Positions 25,555-34,332 of a stretch of DNA of 64,000 nt are shown one piece after another. Numbering within the stretch: position 1 is the first letter of the stretch; each line of letters starts with the position of its first letter. The DNA is from CAZUGA01 sp964619885 (GTDB lineage Bacteria; Pseudomonadota; Gammaproteobacteria; Methylococcales; UBA1147). A model generated the notes under the pieces. The model was not told where the DNA came from, searched no databases, and saw only the letters and a list, made by a program, of their open reading frames with translations. The stretch spans positions 15,788 to 79,787 of the forward strand of contig CAZUGA010000018.1 in the NCBI GenBank assembly GCA_964619885.1, written 5' to 3'. A program made the position numbers and the translations under genes.

Positions 25555-26637
25555 CTATTTGGGGTTTTGCCTGAGTTCCCGGGCTAGATCGGGTCGGTCA
25601 ATTTGGTCTAACGCAGTCGGTAGATTTGCCAATTCTCGTCGTCGTTCCAGCCAGTCCCAGATTTCACGGCCTTCATCGCCTTTTTCAAATTTGTTTTGAT
25701 CGCTGGCGTCGATCTCCAAAATATCTGCAAGTGATCTCCAGTCAGGCCCGAGATTTTTGCAAAAACTGATTTTCACTGGGCCAGAAAATTCAATTCGAAT
25801 TACTCTGGTTTGAGATTGATTGTTCTCGGTTTCAATCGATTTAGTTTTCGAGGCGTTGTCAGGAGAGATATCTGCCGTTTGGTTTAATGTAGAATCGATA
25901 TAATTCTTAACCCGAAGGTAAACGGCGGCAGTTTTGGTTTTCGGTTTGCAAATTGTAATATGGTCCGCGTCTTGCGGAATAGGTAGGATCCCCTGAATTC
26001 CCGGATCGGCCGAAGTTTCGTCGACGACCATAATTTTTTTGGTTTTATATTTCTCGAAATATACCGCGGTCATGATACCCAAAGCCGAATGGTTCTCTCG
26101 AAACCATAAGTTTAGGTTTCGTAACGTTGGGTGATGTGCTTTTAATTGATCGATTGTGACCGTTGTCCCGATTAAGCTACCTATATGATCGATCCAATTG
26201 GCGATATTCGAGCCTGAGTGCGGCGTGGAGAGAAAAATGATGAATTTTGATTGGTCAAGTATCGATGCCCAAGCCGGTTTATTGAGTTCTTTTGCGTGAC
26301 GTAAAGCTTGTTTGACCAATAGACCACCTAGGCTGTGGCAGACGAAGCCTATCGGTCTTTGACCGAATTCGCGTAGTTCTAGATAATCTAGGACATCCAT
26401 TGCTCTGTCCTCTAGTGGCATGGAGTGACCTTTCCATTCCAAAGATCGAGCTTCGTAGTCTAGTGACCAAACACCGATATTGGGATACTCACGGGCGATC
26501 CAATTCGGCCAGAATCCTTCGTCGATATCTGTATTTTCCCAAGTACTGCGCGGGTCTCCGTCCAATCCATGCACAAATATTAGGTCGATTTGGCGATTAG
26601 CGTTATTACAACCCGAGATTTCCAACAGCTCAGCCAT
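25555..26637 (-). CDS. alpha/beta hydrolase with C-terminal EAD (putative effector)
   Basis: A 360-residue protein. The N-terminal alpha/beta-hydrolase domain resembles the SERAC1/PGAP1/DUF676 lipase-esterase group: oxyanion segment FVHGLDGD (22-29), nucleophile elbow VCHSLGG (Ser102), possible acid VVDE (Asp206) and His226 in DADHITI. After an acidic, Asn-rich linker, residues ~286-355 are an effector-associated domain nearly half identical to that of target 1. Substrate inferred to be lipid or ester. An AAGGA element lies three bases before the ATG. This gene is more AT-rich than the NACHT gene. Its stop is 107 bases before GTG 25447 and lies within the open -1 frame of the NACHT gene. Confidence 0.83.
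   Translation of the reverse strand: MAELLEISGCNNANRQIDLIFVHGLDGDPRSTWENTDIDEGFWPNWIAREYPNIGVWSLDYEARSLEWKGHSMPLEDRAMDVLDYLELREFGQRPIGFVCHSLGGLLVKQALRHAKELNKPAWASILDQSKFIIFLSTPHSGSNIANWIDHIGSLIGTTVTIDQLKAHHPTLRNLNLWFRENHSALGIMTAVYFEKYKTKKIMVVDETSADPGIQGILPIPQDADHITICKPKTKTAAVYLRVKNYIDSTLNQTADISPDNASKTKSIETENNQSQTRVIRIEFSGPVKISFCKNLGPDWRSLADILEIDASDQNKFEKGDEGREIWDWLERRRELANLPTALDQIDRPDLARELRQNPK
25561..25567 (-). other. possible -1 slippery heptamer
   Basis: On the minus strand, A AAC CCC in the hydrolase frame ends three bases before its AAA TAG end. It has the X XXY YYZ layout, and a -1 slip here would enter the open NACHT frame and bypass the stop. C-type Y bases are not the most efficient kind, so a true one-base indel is an equal alternative. 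Confidence 0.35.
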
Positions 26638-27024
26638 TTGTCCTTATCCGTTGTTATATAAGCCGATTCGTATGGTAGCATCAATTTTTGCTGTTTTGTA
26701 ATTTGGGTCGAACGCAAAAAAACGACTGTTAGTTCGAAAATCTATTGGATTTTCATCCTACTTTGTTAATCTGTATTTGCATTAAAGTTTAAATACGCGT
26801 ATTCCACGATTGTTTGGAATAGGATTGGTTTTGGGGTTTGCGGCCCTAAAATATAGGAAGTAAGGGATTGATGCGCTTAACACTTTGTTACACGCGGTTC
26901 AGCCGCGGTATAGTTTGGCGCGGCTAGTCTGGCTAGAGTTACACAAATTACAAAGAGTATTGTCTGTAGGTAGTGGAAGCGATGCTTTTAACGGGTTGGT
27001 TAATTACAGCAAGGGAGTACAACT
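26638..27024. other. intergenic region between hydrolase gene and aqpZ
   Basis: A divergent, AT-rich gap. Besides the minus-strand promoter candidate it contains a small CGCGG-TTCAG-CCGCG hairpin at about 26892-26906. The aqpZ ribosome site GGGAG lies about seven bases before its ATG. No coding sequence is seen. Confidence 0.5.
26655..26684 (-). promoter_or_regulatory. candidate promoter of the hydrolase/NACHT unit
   Basis: TTGATG (26684-26679), an 18-bp spacer and TATATA (26660-26655) lie 18-47 bases before the hydrolase start codon on the minus strand. The 5' leader would be very short. Confidence 0.45.
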
Positions 27025-27714
27025 ATGTTGAACAAATTGGGTGCGGAATTTCTGGGTACGTTTTGGTTGGTGTTGGGCGGTTGTGGCAGCGCGGTATTAG
27101 CGGCCGGTGTTCCTGATGTGGGGATCGGCTACATGGGGGTGGCGTTTGCGTTTGGGCTGACGTTGCTGACAATGGCTTACGCGATTGGGCATATCTCGGG
27201 GTGCCACATTAATCCGGCGGTTTCCATTGGGCTTTGGGCCGGGGGGCGTTTTTCCGGATCGGAGCTGGTGCCTTATATTGTTTCCCAGGTTTTGGGGGGG
27301 ATTGCCGGTGCGGCGGTGTTGTATATGATCGCATCGGGTAAGGCCGGATTCGAGCTGAGCGCGGGGTTTGCGTCCAATGGCTACGGCGAGCATTCACCGG
27401 GCGGTTACGATTTGGGTGCTGCGTTGATCTGCGAGATCGTCATGACCTTTATGTTTCTAATGATTATTCTCGGTTCGACGGATCGCAGAGCGCCCACGGG
27501 TTTTGCGCCGATCGCGATCGGTCTTGGTTTGACGCTGATCCATTTGATCAGTATTCCGGTGACCAATACGTCGGTCAATCCGGCGCGTAGCACCGGTGTT
27601 GCAATATTCGTTGGGGATTGGGCGACCGCCCAATTGTGGCTTTTTTGGGTAGCCCCGATTATCGGCGCAATTGTGGCCGGGGTAGTTTACCGATGGCTGG
27701 GTGGTGACGATTGA
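27025..27714 (+). CDS. aqpZ: aquaporin Z
   Basis: A 229-residue six-helix MIP channel with both NPA loops (GCHINPAVSIGLW and TSVNPARSTGVA) and length as in AqpZ. The narrow aromatic/Arg filter type (Arg after the second NPA; His in LTLIHLISIPVTN) points to a water channel rather than a glycerol facilitator. The start has a good ribosome site (GGGAG). The gene stands alone. Confidence 0.94.
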   Translation: MLNKLGAEFLGTFWLVLGGCGSAVLAAGVPDVGIGYMGVAFAFGLTLLTMAYAIGHISGCHINPAVSIGLWAGGRFSGSELVPYIVSQVLGGIAGAAVLYMIASGKAGFELSAGFASNGYGEHSPGGYDLGAALICEIVMTFMFLMIILGSTDRRAPTGFAPIAIGLGLTLIHLISIPVTNTSVNPARSTGVAIFVGDWATAQLWLFWVAPIIGAIVAGVVYRWLGGDD

Positions 27715-27790
27715 TAGCTCAGCGGATGCGATAGCTGGAAATTTTGTCAACAGAGGCTGATCGGAAATCCCAGCATAATTTTGAGAGTTA

Positions 27791-28822
27791 TTAGGCCGGG
27801 TATTCAAAGATCGTCTGCAGGACGTTTTGAGTTTTGTCTGCATTGATTCGAAAAGCGGTTTCGTATTCGCTAAATTTCAGTCGGTGCGTGATCAGGCTTT
27901 CAGGGTTGATGTGCTTGATCATGGACCAGGCCAGTTGCAGGCGTCTGGCCTTGGTCCAGCGCGCCGAAAGCTGCGGGTCGATGGAACTGACCTGGCTGGA
28001 TATCAGACGGATACGGCTGCGGTGAAAACGCCCGCCCAGATCTATCGGATTGGACTGGTTGCCGTACCAGGATCCGATAACAATTTTACCGGCAAATCCG
28101 GTCAGCTCTATAGCCCGGTTTAACGCATCCATATTGCCGGATAATTCAAAGGCGATGTCCAAGCCGTTTGGTTCGGGGCGTTTGGATAAACGGGCTTTTA
28201 AATCGTTCCATTGTTCGCTATTGTTTGGGTCTTGCACCGAGCTTGCTCCCATTTCCATGGCTTTTCCGCGCCGGTAATGCAGCGTGTCTACCGCAATAAG
28301 TTCGGTCAACGCTATTTCGCTGAGCAGCGCGGTACAAAGCAGTCCTACAACGCCCAGGCCAAATACGCCTACGCAATAGCCTATCACCGGTTTTGCGTCC
28401 ATTACGAAATTGAGCGCAGATTCCATATTGGGCAGAAACAACGCTGATTCTGCTCCGAGTTCGGTTGGAACCGGAAAACATTCCTGCAAGCGAACCACCA
28501 GCAGATTCTGGTGTGGGTGGAATACGAAGACCAAGCGGTCGATCCATACAGGATCGATATTTGCACCACACTCGACAATCCTGCCTACCAGTGTATAGCC
28601 GTAGCGAAATGGATAGTCGAAAGTACCCGTCAGGCTGGTGATATTATCGTCCAGTGGAAGGTCCAGCGGCATTGATCCGCGGTAGATCATCGCTTCGGTA
28701 CCGGGGCTGATCGCGGAATAGCGTGTTGCAACCAAAACCTGATCGTTGGCTAACGGCGGCAGTTCTAATTCAGCTATCTCTACTTTTTCGGGGGCGGTGT
28801 GGAAGATCGCCTGAGCGTGCAT
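27791..28822 (-). CDS. zinc-type medium-chain dehydrogenase/reductase
   Basis: A 343-residue MDR-fold oxidoreductase. It has the GroES-like N-terminal part (VATRYSAISPGTEAM, YTLVGRIVECG) and a Rossmann part (GVFGLGVVGLLC) with VIGSWYG near the end. The usual structural-zinc Cys cluster is not evident. The ATG overlaps the stop of the RibA-RibD gene (TGATG), so the two are translationally coupled and probably act in one pathway on a pyrimidine or pterin-type product. The substrate is unknown. Confidence 0.78.
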   Translation of the reverse strand: MHAQAIFHTAPEKVEIAELELPPLANDQVLVATRYSAISPGTEAMIYRGSMPLDLPLDDNITSLTGTFDYPFRYGYTLVGRIVECGANIDPVWIDRLVFVFHPHQNLLVVRLQECFPVPTELGAESALFLPNMESALNFVMDAKPVIGYCVGVFGLGVVGLLCTALLSEIALTELIAVDTLHYRRGKAMEMGASSVQDPNNSEQWNDLKARLSKRPEPNGLDIAFELSGNMDALNRAIELTGFAGKIVIGSWYGNQSNPIDLGGRFHRSRIRLISSQVSSIDPQLSARWTKARRLQLAWSMIKHINPESLITHRLKFSEYETAFRINADKTQNVLQTIFEYPA

Positions 28823-30189
28823 CAGGCTTTCCCAAGCGGCCCATAAACAATGATGTCAGAGTCTAGCCGCTGGTATTCGCAATCGACGATGGCGATGGGT
28901 GCGGTGTTTTGCGGACGACACAGCTGCTCGACTGCTTTAAGACCGCCGATCAATCGTGGTGCGATGGTAACGATACAATAGTTTGCCAGTTCCGCGCCCA
29001 AGAATTTTCCGATTACCGAGGCACCGCCCTCGACCATTACGGTTTTTAGGCCAAGCTCCGTCAGCAGCGCCATAACGCTAGTCAGATCGACTTTGTTTTC
29101 CCGGTCCGATACAACCTTATAAATGCGCGCGCCTTTTGCCTCCAGTTGTTTTATTTTGCTGGGTGGCGCTTGATCGGTGGTGATGATAATCGGTGGTACG
29201 GCATCGGGTAACAACAGCTTTGCGTCGGCCGGGAAGCGAAGGCGACTGTCCAAAATTACCGGTTGGGGGCTGTCACCGTTGTAAAAACGCACATTCAATT
29301 GAGGGTCGTCGATGAGAATCGTATTGATACCGACCAGCAGAGCATCGTGATGTGAGCGTAATACGTGGGTCATTTCCATGGACTTTTCACAGCTCAACGA
29401 GATTGACTCGGCACGGTGGACAGCAATGCTGCCGTCTATACTTTGCGCATAGCTAATGGTGACGAAGGGTTTGTCTTGGTCGCTCTCGCGGTTACGATTA
29501 AGCTGATCCAACATTGCCTGCAGGAAGACAAAGGATTCCGGCAGCTCTGGCTTGCGGGCGAGTGACAACAGATGGTCCATTTTCTCCGCTTTGGTCTTCA
29601 GATAATCTGCATTGTCGTTGTGCTGTGGAACCTCAACCGGTAAGCGGCCATCAACTTGAATACCCAGTTCGCGCAGTTGGGATATCTTCGCCGGATTGTT
29701 GGTCATCAATTGCACGGATCTAACCTCCAGGTCTTTCAGTATGAGCGCCGCGATATGATAGCTGCGCTCATCCGCGCCGTGCCCCAGTTTGATATTGGCG
29801 TCTACCGTGTCCAAGCCTTGATCCTGCAAATTATAGGCTTTTAATTTCTCCAGCAGGCCAATACCTCGCCCTTCCTGGCGCAGATAGATCAAGATACCAT
29901 AGTCGGCGGCGCCGATATGTCCCATCGACATGTGCAATTGATCGCGGCAATCACAACGCCGCGAGCCCAGCACGTCGCCGGTAAAGCATTCCGAATGTAC
30001 GCGTACCGGTACGCCGGTTGCATTGTTAGGCGTGCCTTTGACCAACGCGATATGCTCTTTCTCGTCTATGGAATTGCAATAGTAATACAACATGAATGTG
30101 CCATGTTGCGTGGGAATTCGGGTCCGAACGATGTTCTGGACTTCCGCTTCTTTGGTTAAATTCACGTTTTTTTGTTTTGTATTTCGCAT
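28822..30189 (-). CDS. GTP cyclohydrolase II fused to RibD-type reductase domain
   Basis: About 455 residues from the ATG at 30189; the frame extends further upstream without family similarity. The N-terminal GTP cyclohydrolase II has the zinc site ECFTGDVLGSRRCDC (three Cys) and RQEGRGIGLLEK. The second half is the RibD/RibG C-terminal reductase (VTISYAQSIDGSIAV; MTHVLRSHHDALLVGINTI; VMVEGGASVIGKF). No DHBP synthase or deaminase domain is present, so it lacks part of the normal riboflavin route. It converts GTP to a diaminopyrimidine and probably reduces a ribosyl-pyrimidine. Its coupling to an MDR dehydrogenase suggests a special pteridine or flavin-like product. Confidence 0.82.
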   Translation of the reverse strand: MRNTKQKNVNLTKEAEVQNIVRTRIPTQHGTFMLYYYCNSIDEKEHIALVKGTPNNATGVPVRVHSECFTGDVLGSRRCDCRDQLHMSMGHIGAADYGILIYLRQEGRGIGLLEKLKAYNLQDQGLDTVDANIKLGHGADERSYHIAALILKDLEVRSVQLMTNNPAKISQLRELGIQVDGRLPVEVPQHNDNADYLKTKAEKMDHLLSLARKPELPESFVFLQAMLDQLNRNRESDQDKPFVTISYAQSIDGSIAVHRAESISLSCEKSMEMTHVLRSHHDALLVGINTILIDDPQLNVRFYNGDSPQPVILDSRLRFPADAKLLLPDAVPPIIITTDQAPPSKIKQLEAKGARIYKVVSDRENKVDLTSVMALLTELGLKTVMVEGGASVIGKFLGAELANYCIVTIAPRLIGGLKAVEQLCRPQNTAPIAIVDCEYQRLDSDIIVYGPLGKA

Positions 30190-30543
30190 TGGCTGTACCG
30201 CTCGAATACAATGATATAGAAAAAGTAGGTGTTCCGGGTAACAATTCCAAAAATGGTGCGAGCTTGAATTGATTTCACGCGTTTGTTGTTTATGCCTGAA
30301 AATCATCAAGTTCTATATGATATCAGTCGATCTTTACGAGACCACGAATGTTGTTCCCGGAATCAGTTTCGGCAACATCCATTGCGACCGGCGGTGGAAA
30401 AATCTTTCGTCATCTGTTAAAAAGCCGGTATTGTGTCATGGTCTCCCGAGATCGCGTTTGGTTGGCGCGGTTGGGCACGGTGTCGAGTTTTGACTTGAGC
30501 TGTTTTGCGGGATGTTTGCCAAGTTTTTGAGGAGAAACAGACA
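30190..30543. other. divergent intergenic region
   Basis: No convincing gene is seen. The ribosome site AGGAG at about 30529-30533 belongs to the next gene. A CGACCGGCGGT word at 30385-30395 recalls the FMN riboswitch, but the rest of that element is missing and it is on the strand opposite to the RibA-RibD gene. Confidence 0.5.
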
Positions 30544-31419
30544 ATGCGCGGGTTAGCGAAATTCATTATGCGTGGTCGAGGCCATGCGATATTTATTACG
30601 GCCTTTTTCGGGGCATTATCGATGATATTGCTGCCGCTGGCCATATTGAGCGGCGCATCTATTGGTTTGGTTCATTTGCGGAACGGTTGGTCGGAAGTTG
30701 CGCAGGTTGGATTGACTGCTGGAATATTGATTGTTATTGCCTTCATGTTAATGCCTGCTCATGCAGGTATTGCTTTTCCGTTGGTATTCGCAATTTGGGT
30801 GGTTGTGTTAGCCGGGACTTCAGCATTGCGGGTATTTCAATCGCAAGCCGCGGCATTAATTGCGGTTGGTGCCGTTTGTGCTTTGTTCGTATTGGGAATG
30901 CATTTGCTGGTTGGAGATGTAGTTGAATGGTGGAATCAATGGATTAAGGTGGTTATTACCAATGTAGAAGGGGCAACCTTTGACGATATAGGGGACGATG
31001 ACGTTTTGCGGATATTGAATGGATTTGTCGCAATGATTTTAGGCTTGGCGAGCATGATGACAGTGTTATTAGCCCGGTGGATGCAGTCATTTTTGTTCAA
31101 TCCCGGTGGTTACAAGACGGAATTCACGTCGTTGATGTTGCCCAAAATGATGTTGCCATCTGTAGTTTTTGTACTTCTGGCGGCTGGGACAATTAAAAAT
31201 GAGTTGATGGTGGATTTGTTCATGGTTGCTGTGATTGTGTATTTTTATCAAGGATTAGCGACGCTTCACGGGATGGGTGCGAAAAAAAAATGGAGCAAAT
31301 TTTGGATGACGATACCGTATCTTGCGCTAATTTTTGTACCTCAGATTCTGATTCCCGGTTTCGCCGCGTTGGGGGCTATAGATTCAACTTTCGATTTTCG
31401 TGCTATTCGTGGTCGCTAG
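30544..31419 (+). CDS. DUF2232-like polytopic membrane protein
   Basis: A 291-residue protein with about eight hydrophobic segments (GALSMILLPLAILSGASIGL; FVAMILGLASMMTVLLARWM; VYFYQGLATLHGMG). It has the layout of DUF2232/YybS-type membrane proteins, of unknown function. The start at 30544 is chosen because of the AGGAG ribosome site ten bases upstream; an earlier in-frame ATG at 30505 lacks one. A rhomboid protease gene follows 159 bases downstream. Confidence 0.72.
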   Translation: MRGLAKFIMRGRGHAIFITAFFGALSMILLPLAILSGASIGLVHLRNGWSEVAQVGLTAGILIVIAFMLMPAHAGIAFPLVFAIWVVVLAGTSALRVFQSQAAALIAVGAVCALFVLGMHLLVGDVVEWWNQWIKVVITNVEGATFDDIGDDDVLRILNGFVAMILGLASMMTVLLARWMQSFLFNPGGYKTEFTSLMLPKMMLPSVVFVLLAAGTIKNELMVDLFMVAVIVYFYQGLATLHGMGAKKKWSKFWMTIPYLALIFVPQILIPGFAALGAIDSTFDFRAIRGR

Positions 31420-31578
31420 GAATCGGCACATTTATTTCCACGCAACGACTCGCCGCGAAGAAACTTTGTTAGCTTTGATTTATCTAGACATCAGCGTGCC
31501 GCTGATTCGAATAAAATATCGGGCAGTCTTGGAGCGTCGATTAACCGATGCCAATATCAACGGGTCCCGGGATAAAAC

Positions 31579-32277
31579 ATGATTCCTGTACGGGATACGA
31601 TACCCTGTACGCGAACGCCGTACGTGACTTGGACGTTGATCGCGATAAATTTTGCGGTATTTTTACTGTTGCAGCTCGTTCCGGAACAAACGGCCAATTA
31701 TATATTGCACATCTATGGTTTGGTTCCGTCGCGGTTCAGTCATCCGGAAACGGCCTCTTTGTACGGTTACCCGCAGAATAATTATCTACCGTTTCTGACC
31801 TGTATGTTTTTGCATGCGTCCTGGATGCACGTATTGTTGAATATGTGGATGCTGTGGATATTCGGAGATAATATCGAGGACGTTATGGGCACGGCCCGTT
31901 TTATCATTTTTTTTCTGCTATGTGGCTTGGTTGCGACCACGGTTCATTTGATCTATAACCCGGATTCGTCAATACCGACGGTCGGAGCGTCGGGCGCGCT
32001 TGCTGGAATTCTGGGGGCTTATTTCTTTTTATTCCCGTACGCGCGGATCGTCATTTGGATTCCAATTTTGTTATTACCGATTTTTATTCAGGTGCCCGCC
32101 ATTGCGTTTTTGGGTGTTTGGGTGATTTTTCAACTGCACGAGGCGACAACCGCGGTTCTAATTGAGCAGACCCATCTAGACGTTGCTTGGTGGGGGCACC
32201 TGGGCGGATTTGTATCGGGGGCGATATTATTCCGTTTTTTTATTGACAACGAGAAGGTCGAGCAACTGCGGGAATGA
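31579..32277 (+). CDS. rhomboid-family intramembrane serine protease
   Basis: A 232-residue protein with six or seven membrane segments. The catalytic Ser is in VGASGALAGILGAYF and the catalytic His in VAWWGHLGGFVSGA. The HASWMHVLLNMW segment supplies the oxyanion-side His/Asn of the family. It cleaves transmembrane substrates within the bilayer; the targets are unknown. The ATG at 31579 precedes a typical IPVRDTIP cytoplasmic lead. Confidence 0.9.
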   Translation: MIPVRDTIPCTRTPYVTWTLIAINFAVFLLLQLVPEQTANYILHIYGLVPSRFSHPETASLYGYPQNNYLPFLTCMFLHASWMHVLLNMWMLWIFGDNIEDVMGTARFIIFFLLCGLVATTVHLIYNPDSSIPTVGASGALAGILGAYFFLFPYARIVIWIPILLLPIFIQVPAIAFLGVWVIFQLHEATTAVLIEQTHLDVAWWGHLGGFVSGAILFRFFIDNEKVEQLRE

Positions 32278-32662
32278 TGAATTTTTGCGACAAAATACTC
32301 GCAAATTAGGACCTATCTAGTATAATTATTCATTGCATTTTGGAGTCTTTGAAATAGTCTTTCGGATGCCGAAATTTTGCGCATCGTCCTTCATCGGGGT
32401 TGGTCTGGTACGATAATTACTGTCTGGCCCAGACAATCGTTTTAGAGACGGAAACGAAAAACAACTGCTTCCCTCGCCCCTAATATTCTGTGGTTGAGTG
32501 TCAGGCATGGATTGTTGTTGGCGCAGCTGGACAAATACTTTGCAAAATTGGCATGTTTAACCGGCGCTTCACGAATACGTCGGGGATTGTAGTAATACTG
32601 GTATCAAGCTAATTGTGTTGGGAAAACGAGAATTTTCAGAACCTAGAAGGTAAATTTTTGAA
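32278..32662. other. intergenic region, nothing distinct
   Basis: These 385 bases hold no coding frame with recognisable similarity. The promoter of the next small membrane-protein gene is presumably here. Confidence 0.5.
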
Positions 32663-33013
32663 ATGAAAAAATTGAACATCGCTCTGGTACGAGTGCTCCA
32701 GTTTGTTGTTTTTGTGCTGTTTACATTTATCGTGCTGGTCTATTTCGGTACGCTTGTGTTGATCCCGCTGGATTTGGTCGCAAAAATTATCGGTATTCTA
32801 ACCATGGTCGGTTTGCCAGGTGTTATGGCGACACTACTTGCGATACCCGTTGTAGGCTATCTTGGTTACCTGATTTCCAAAATTCCCGGTTTATTGTCGA
32901 CTTTACTGGATATAGGCTTTGAGCTTGCCATTATTGGGCAAAGCCGGGTTCAGGATTTTAATGAAATTGTTGCGTCTCTGAATAATTCTGAATCTGAATC
33001 CGCAGTGTCTTAG
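32663..33013 (+). CDS. small hypothetical membrane protein
   Basis: A 116-residue protein with a long hydrophobic stretch (residues ~10-40) and a second one (~48-75), then an amphipathic tail ending in acidic and Ser residues. It has a Lys-rich start (MKKLN) and no recognised family. The neighbours give no functional clue. Confidence 0.6.
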   Translation: MKKLNIALVRVLQFVVFVLFTFIVLVYFGTLVLIPLDLVAKIIGILTMVGLPGVMATLLAIPVVGYLGYLISKIPGLLSTLLDIGFELAIIGQSRVQDFNEIVASLNNSESESAVS

Positions 33014-33595
33014 TCGAAGTTTACTCAGAAAAATATAACTATTTAGCCAGGGAGTTAGGTTTGCGGAAAATCCCCTATCGGTCAGAATTTGTAGTACTGA
33101 TCCATCGTGCAAATTTGTGCGAATTCTATGGTCCGAATCGATAATTCCGGCCCCTTATTGGCGATTTCGATTCGTGGCGCTAAGCTATGTTCTGCCCCGA
33201 ATATTGGCAGTCTAATTTCATTGAATAGCGTTATATCATTCCGTTGTTTTCCATCTACTTGGCGTTGTTTGAGCCGGGTTCTCATAGTCACAGGCTCATT
33301 GTGTTACCTATCTAAGATTGATAACCTTCACGCGATGGGTTGCGTCTAGGCATCGTTAACCACGCTAACGCGACAGTAGTTTGTATTTTTAAGGATCCTA
33401 ACATTTTAAAATTGGGTGTTTATACGATTTGTATAGCCTGGCCGACCTATTCTGCTACAGTACTTGTCTTTCGGGGAGCGGCAATTGACACTGTTCTGCG
33501 GTGTGGTGTGGATTCATGCGGAAAATGAAATCCGGGTCGGTAATCGAGTTAGCGCTGGAATGGCTAAACGGTGATGAAGACCGGTAATTAGAAGA
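33014..33595. other. intergenic region upstream of tetR
   Basis: These 582 bases have no supported gene. A 69-codon minus-strand frame (33082-33291) has no ribosome site and was not accepted. The region has an AT-rich end before the regulator and could carry its operator, but no clear palindrome was found. Confidence 0.45.
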
Positions 33596-34180
33596 ATGAG
33601 CGAAAAAGCCAACCAAGATCAATCCAGGGAAGTCATACTTAATTCCGCGTTGAAGCTTTTTACCCAAAAAAGTTATTTTACGACTTCAATCGCCGATATC
33701 GCGCGTGATACCGAGATTAGTAGCGGATCAATTTATCATCTGTTCAAAAATAAAGAAGCCATCGCACAAGCCCTGTATGACGACCTACTGGGGCGCATGG
33801 GTGATTCATTAGAGGAAATTCGGCGCACCAACGAAAGCACCGCAGACCGCACCCGAGCGGTTGTTGATTTATTGTTTACGCTAACCGAAGAAGCCTCTGA
33901 CGTTATGCGGTTTCTGTTGTGTTCCAGCCATCGGGAATTTCTGCCCGGCGCAACCGCGATAGACTCAACCCCGGCGTTTTTGGGACTTAAAGAAATGCTA
34001 GCCGATGGCATCAAAAACGGAGAGGTGCGGCGTATGAATCCGATGACCGCCTATGCAGGGTTTTACGGCACCGTCTTACAGGCAATCCGGCTCAGACTCG
34101 ACGGTGCATTGGAAAAGCCGATCGATACCTACAACCATGAGATCTGGGATTCCGCTTGGCGGGCCATTGCGCGTCGCTAG
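33596..34180 (+). CDS. TetR/AcrR-family transcriptional regulator
   Basis: A 194-residue repressor-type protein. The N-terminal helix-turn-helix (SYFTTSIADIARDTEISSGSIYHLFKNKEAI, quoted here only in outline, about residues 23-53) is followed by a helical ligand domain of normal length. The effector and the target genes are unknown; no pump gene is adjacent. It is convergent with gltD. Confidence 0.88.
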   Translation: MSEKANQDQSREVILNSALKLFTQKSYFTTSIADIARDTEISSGSIYHLFKNKEAIAQALYDDLLGRMGDSLEEIRRTNESTADRTRAVVDLLFTLTEEASDVMRFLLCSSHREFLPGATAIDSTPAFLGLKEMLADGIKNGEVRRMNPMTAYAGFYGTVLQAIRLRLDGALEKPIDTYNHEIWDSAWRAIARR

Positions 34181-34332
34181 GTTTTTGCTGGATGCATTTG
34201 TCTGGCGGCTTATCCCAGTTAGGTGTTAGAAGCGCTATATATACCTATTAACAGGCTTTTGTAAAAGGCGGTTTTTGTGCCGGGATTGCCTGCTGTCGAG
34301 GTCTATTCGTTACAAGTTTGAACAGACAGTTT

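Larger units (their letters stand above)
18488..26637. other. two-target diversity-generating retroelement locus
   Basis: The whole unit holds target 1 (plus strand) with VR1, a reverse transcriptase (minus), an Avd-like gene (plus), the template repeat TR (minus), target 2 (minus) with VR2, and an EAD-bearing hydrolase gene (minus). TR, VR1 and VR2 share about 129 bp, and differences in the VRs sit at TR adenines. The logic of the known family is adenine-mutagenic copying of TR RNA into VR, so the C-terminal face of each FGE domain is rewritten while TR stays unchanged. No integrase, tail genes or att repeats are visible around it, so it looks like a chromosomal rather than a phage DGR. Confidence 0.9.

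Noticed and set aside
18488..26637. Prophage origin of the DGR
   Set aside because: No phage structural, integrase or lysis genes are visible on either side. The targets are large cytosolic NTPases rather than tail proteins.
30385..30395. CGACCGGCGGT, a word found in FMN riboswitches
   Set aside because: The other conserved helices and loops are not present, and it lies on the strand opposite to the RibA-RibD gene.
33082..33291. 69-codon minus-strand frame upstream of tetR
   Set aside because: It has a GTG start, no ribosome site and no family features.
34250..34277. Terminator after tetR (CTTTT/AAAAG followed by TTTTT)
   Set aside because: The loop would be only two bases, so the stem is not credible.
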